Origin: Nemertoderma westbladi | Taxonomy: Eukaryota > Xenacoelomorpha > Nemertodermatida > Nemertodermatidae | Length of the DNA stretch: 30,100 nucleotides | Direction of reading: 5' to 3' | Assembly: GCA_032718475.1 (NCBI GenBank) | Contig: JAUCBJ010007230.1 | Location: 1-30,100, forward strand | Notes under the pieces: model-generated | Seen by the model: only the letters and a program-made list of their open reading frames with translations | What the model was told of the DNA's origin: nothing | The model's database searches: none | In this document: positions 26,363 to 30,100 of the stretch, in pieces | Numbering within the stretch: position 1 is the stretch's first letter | Layout: each line of letters starts with the position of its first letter | Made by a program: the position numbers and the translations under genes

Positions 26363-28355
26363 GCAGGCAAAATACTGCGTTGTGTAATTATAGAATTATA
26401 TTCCCTAAATGCCGTGGATTTTCAAAATTTTATTTTATTTCGAATTAACTTTGTAAAAGATTACTTTGAGTCCTCATTTGTGTTTGTTCTATCATTTGTA
26501 CGCCTATTGGTCAAGTGGTTCAGTAGCTCAGCCCAAAAACAGTTGGCCTCGAGGTGCGTCCTAGGTGCGTCCTAGGCTAAGCTAAGGTCCGTCCTAGGCA
26601 GAGGGCTAAGGTACGTCCCAGGCAGAGACACGTTTGATTGGTTGTTCCACTTGCTAGCTAGGGAATTCCTTCTTGAATCCATCTTAGTAAGCGAGGCCTG
26701 TGATTGGCTAATTCAGAATTCATGTGCTGTTTGTTATTGAAAATTTTCTGGATTCCGAGAATGGATTGTACAGTAGTATGAATTAAGAATTAATTCAAAT
26801 GTAAGTAAATATTACGTTACGGAAAAAATTTACAAAAAATATGTGAATGCTCCATTTTATATTTTTTATTTGTATTATTGTTTAAATCAAACAAACAGGT
26901 AAATAATGAGTTGTGCGGTGTAGTGTAAATTATCATTGTTTGGTTGTGTGGCAACTGGAGTAGCAGGCTGGGTATTTGGGTAGCCCCAGTTGTGCGGGCC
27001 TGGACAGGGTTTCCATCCAATGCTAACATGTATTGCAACTGTATAATGTTAAGAATGCCAGTGAAACTAAATAGGAGGGCCCTTAGTAGTCAACTGGGGT
27101 GGCAGCCAATATCGTAAATATTCCTTCCAGAACATGTATTTATTTAACATGGGTTATATGCAGTTCATTAGTTGCACAGAAAAGGAGACACATAGTATGT
27201 TGAAGGTGGAGTTGATTCTATTGGTTGTCTGACTCGACGGCTGGGATATCCCAGTGAGCGTATACAATAGCAGGGCTTCCCTCTAATAATGGTATCACAA
27301 TGCTACTATAGTATATTATTTTTCATGGCTTGCGTTTATGTGCGTATTAATCAGTAGTATTTAGTATTGTAACTGTAACAACTGTGTTGTTAATAATATT
27401 TCTTATAATTGTATATATTTGCTGCTACCTGTAATACATTTTACTACTTTAATTATTTAATTAAATTAGTTCACCTAATTTTAACTTATTAATTGGATAT
27501 TCCTGTTTTGATTTCTACATAAAATAACCGTATATACATTGCAGGTTTAGTTACATTTTAATTTTATAGTTTCGGTTTGTAATTTTTCACTCTGTCTTAC
27601 AAACTTAAATTTGTAAAAAAAGCTCTGTAAGGTAAATACAGTAATTTTAAAAAATAAGCAATGCATAACACAGATACACAAACAGGGGGGGGGGGGGGGG
27701 GGGGGTTATATTATTATATAATTATATTATTATATATATATAATATATATAATGATATTATATTCAGTTATCTGGTCTTTTGTGGTATTCCACTGTCATT
27801 TAATAGCTACTTATTGGTCTTTAAACAATGTCGAAGTCTCACCATTTTAAAGGATTGAAGTTTTACCGCGACAAGTTTATAGCACTTGCTAACAGCACGA
27901 GTGGGAGTAGGAATCTGTACGTAACTTTACAGCGTTTGATAACATAACTTTACAGAGTATGAACCTATAACTTCTCAGTTTTTGATCCCATAACTTTAGG
28001 CCTAAAGTACCGTTTATCATTTATTATATTACAATTTTACCGATGTACAATTTTACCGTAATGTAAATAGTTTTTATTATATTACAATATAATAATATTC
28101 TGTATTTTAGAAAAGACCTACGATTTTATAATAGCTCAATTTATTATAATAGCTAATATGATTTCAATATAATGGTATGTATAACGGTATACCTCTTTTT
28201 GTGCCATTTTGGTACATTGTTTTAATTACATAAACGTTTCACTGCAGTTCATTTGTGTAATGAGTAATGATTTATTTAATCAATAAATATTTATCTACTA
28301 ATTATTAAAAGCAAAGAAATATGTAATATTCAAATTTATATTTTCCCTTAATTTC
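26363..28355. other. long AT-rich non-coding stretch
   Basis: Apart from the small repeat cluster near 26540-26630, a G homopolymer at about 27686-27705 followed by an AT-dinucleotide palindromic region (27706-27760), and a TAGGCCTA at 27997, I see nothing recognisable and no convincing exon. Confidence 0.4.
26540..26630. repeat. short GC-richer direct repeats
   Basis: Words such as GGTGCGTCCTAG, GGTCCGTCCTAGGCAGAG and GGTACGTCCCAGGCAGAG repeat within 90 bp, a small degenerate tandem cluster. Confidence 0.6.
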
Positions 28356-28359
28356 CCTC

Positions 28360-29261
28360 AATTTCGTGGACGTATACTAGTAAAACGCTGGGGACTGATT
28401 TTCACATGTATGTCCAGTAGGGCAGTTCATATTGAACGTGTGATGGATCTTTCCACCAACGCGTTTATACTAGCATTGCGGCGATTTATCGCTAGACGCG
28501 GACTAGTGAAATGCTTGTACTCAGACCAAGGGACAAACTTTGTTGGTGCTCGAAATGAGATTGCTAGAGCCTTTAAGAAATTAGATCATGATCAAATCTC
28601 GAACGAACTACAACCTCACAAGATTGTTTGGAAGTTTAATCCTCCAGATAGTCCTTGGAGAGGCGGAGTCTGGGAGAGATTGATTAGATCTATAAAAACA
28701 GCCATGGCAAAGGTCATTCCAGTAAACCACATATTGACAGACGACCAACTGACAACACTGTTTGTTGAAATAGAGGCAATACTAAATACTAGACCAATAG
28801 TATTAGTACCCGATGACAAACAATCTCAGTTCGCTTTGACACCGGCACACCTGCTTATGCAGGCACCGACCACATTAATACCTATTTCTATTCCAATAGA
28901 AAGCGATAGCTACGGTAGAAAAGCGTGGAAAATCACGCAACTACTAGCTAACAAATTCTGGGAAATATGGCAAAACCATTATTTGCCCTCTATTTCTGCC
29001 AGAACAACATGGTACAATAACACCCGCGCATTAAAGCCGGGAGATCACGTGCTGTTAGCGGAAGTGAATCTAAAAAGACGCTTCTGGATAACAGGTGTAA
29101 TTTTAGCCACACATCCATCTATGGATGGAGTGACAAGAACTGTGACGGTACGGACAATTGACGGTCGTACAGTAGACAGACCGACTCAACGTCTCGTACT
29201 TCTTGAAGAGACTCGTAACGAGTCTGGAGACTACAAATCTCCAACTAATATTAGTAAATAA
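28360..29261 (+). pseudogene. BEL/Pao LTR retrotransposon integrase and C-terminal pol domain, 5'-truncated
   Basis: The open frame from about 28360 reads KRWGLIFTCMSSRAVHIE, RRGLVKCLYSDQGTNFVGA, PPDSPWRGGVWERLIRSIK and LNTRPI. This is the retroviral-type integrase core, with the second catalytic Asp (SDQGTNF) and the Glu (GVWERL). A C-terminal WYNNTRALKPGDHVLL...RRFWITGVI...RPTQRLVLLEE segment follows, the DUF5641-like region typical of BEL/Pao pol. The first catalytic Asp and everything upstream (gag, protease, RT, RNase H) are missing; the sequence before 28360 is unrelated AT-rich DNA. The remaining 283-residue frame from the first Met (28410) is intact, so truncation is probably fairly recent. 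Confidence 0.9.
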
Positions 29262-30100
29262 TTAGGAGTTTACAAATAGATTTCCACGTACCTGTACACC
29301 GTAGTAAAGACAGCGGTAGAATTCCATTGTGTAAAAGCTTTTGTGGGATAACTGATTCGTTTGCCTTGTTGGCCAGTTCCCCCCCAGTCGCTAAGAATAC
29401 TCTCAAAGTGATCTACAGCTAAAAATAGTGCAAGTTACCAGCTTATTGGCTGATTTGCTGTACGCAGGCATCTGGGCTCTGTTTAATCGGCCAACAAGCC
29501 TAGGGAGGTTGCGTCATAGCCTTGTTTTGTATCTCCCAATAGAATTTGAGTTATCCTTGATGTTGACCTATCACAGAGTACTGAACTGAAAATTTCCTAT
29601 CTCACTGCTCTTTCTCTGTGTTGAACGGGAGCTTCGTGGAATAAGGGAGTTGGTATCCTCGTATAGAGCAGTAGTCACGAGTTTTTCAAAGCCACGAAAG
29701 AACGGCTTTTTAGTGTTTTATGTTTTATGCTTTTTAGCTCAACACTAGTAGGTTTAATTACAAGGACATATATCCTTTAACTGGCTGCAATTACGCATCA
29801 AACAACCTGGCTTTAAACTCTGTAAATATCAAAACAAACTGGCACGATTGATCTGTGAATACTGCATACTGCTATTTGTTGTCGGTTATTCATTATATTT
29901 GTTGATTAATTATTATATTGGAATAACGAGAAATAACCCCGACACCCAATATTCTTGATATACCGAAGGTAAGAGAGAAAGGTTACCAATAACGATTGTG
30001 ACTTATGTTAAAGTGGTTTGAAGTGAATCTAATGTTATTTGATAGACCCTACATGAGTCAGTCTGTGTTCCTTTTATATGTGATTAAAATCAGTGAAGAT
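29262..30100. other. sequence downstream of BEL/Pao pol, possible 3' LTR
   Basis: In BEL/Pao elements the 3' LTR follows pol. A TGTGGGATAAC at 29342 and a TAACCCCGACA ending at 29944 would give TGT...ACA ends with weakly complementary termini and a length near 600 bp. There is no obvious polypurine tract in front and no 5' LTR in the window to compare, so this is only a candidate. No other gene is seen to the end of the window. Confidence 0.25.

Noticed and set aside
27661-27858. 65-codon frame starting in the G homopolymer
   Set aside because: It depends on a poly-Gly run from the G tract and AT-rich low-complexity sequence, so there is no sign of a gene.

Overview
This looks like AT-rich nuclear DNA of an animal, most likely a marine invertebrate. 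Genes have introns with GT/AG borders, most of the window is repeat relics, and the one clearly conserved gene is a metazoan-type VPS8. The palindrome TAGGCCTA is strikingly frequent (12 copies seen by eye). The species cannot be named from the sequence; an invertebrate deuterostome is only a guess.

Layout. Positions 1-3121 hold a decayed LINE relic (A, minus strand) set between sequences rich in the motif AAGTGCTAAC or its complement. Positions 3122-5425 are a 2304-bp block that recurs, without any difference I could find, at 9012-11315. Each block holds exon-like segments of an unidentified transmembrane protein's cytoplasmic tail. Each also holds a fold-back structure built from inverted minisatellite arms (truncated in the left copy, complete to about 11690 in the right). 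Between the blocks are a plus-strand LINE scrap, LINE relic B (minus) and an exon encoding a membrane-spanning segment. That exon exists only beside the right-hand block, which suggests the right copy is parental and the left a partial duplicate. LINE fragment C (12150-13185) keeps a 329-codon open frame. A 63-bp hairpin flanked by 7-bp direct repeats lies at 11844-11920.

The main gene is VPS8, on the minus strand (21735 to 14350). It encodes a CORVET tethering-complex subunit of about 1468 aa in only two coding exons: beta-propeller half in exon 1; alpha-solenoid plus RING-H2 in exon 2. The single 2979-bp coding intron is mostly a 15-bp minisatellite whose orientation flips near its 5' end, so the pre-mRNA could form a long hairpin. 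The gene body is visibly more GC-rich than its surroundings.

Right of VPS8 (21772-28350) I see no convincing gene. It holds a non-autonomous hAT-type transposon with a perfect 8-bp target duplication (22278-23479), possible LINE 3' tails, two adjacent tandem arrays (62-bp and 68-bp units), G/C homopolymers and short palindromes. At 28360-29261 is a 5'-truncated BEL/Pao integrase, followed by possible 3' LTR sequence.

Only VPS8 shows every sign of being a working gene. The rest is repeat turnover plus fragments of one or two unidentified genes.
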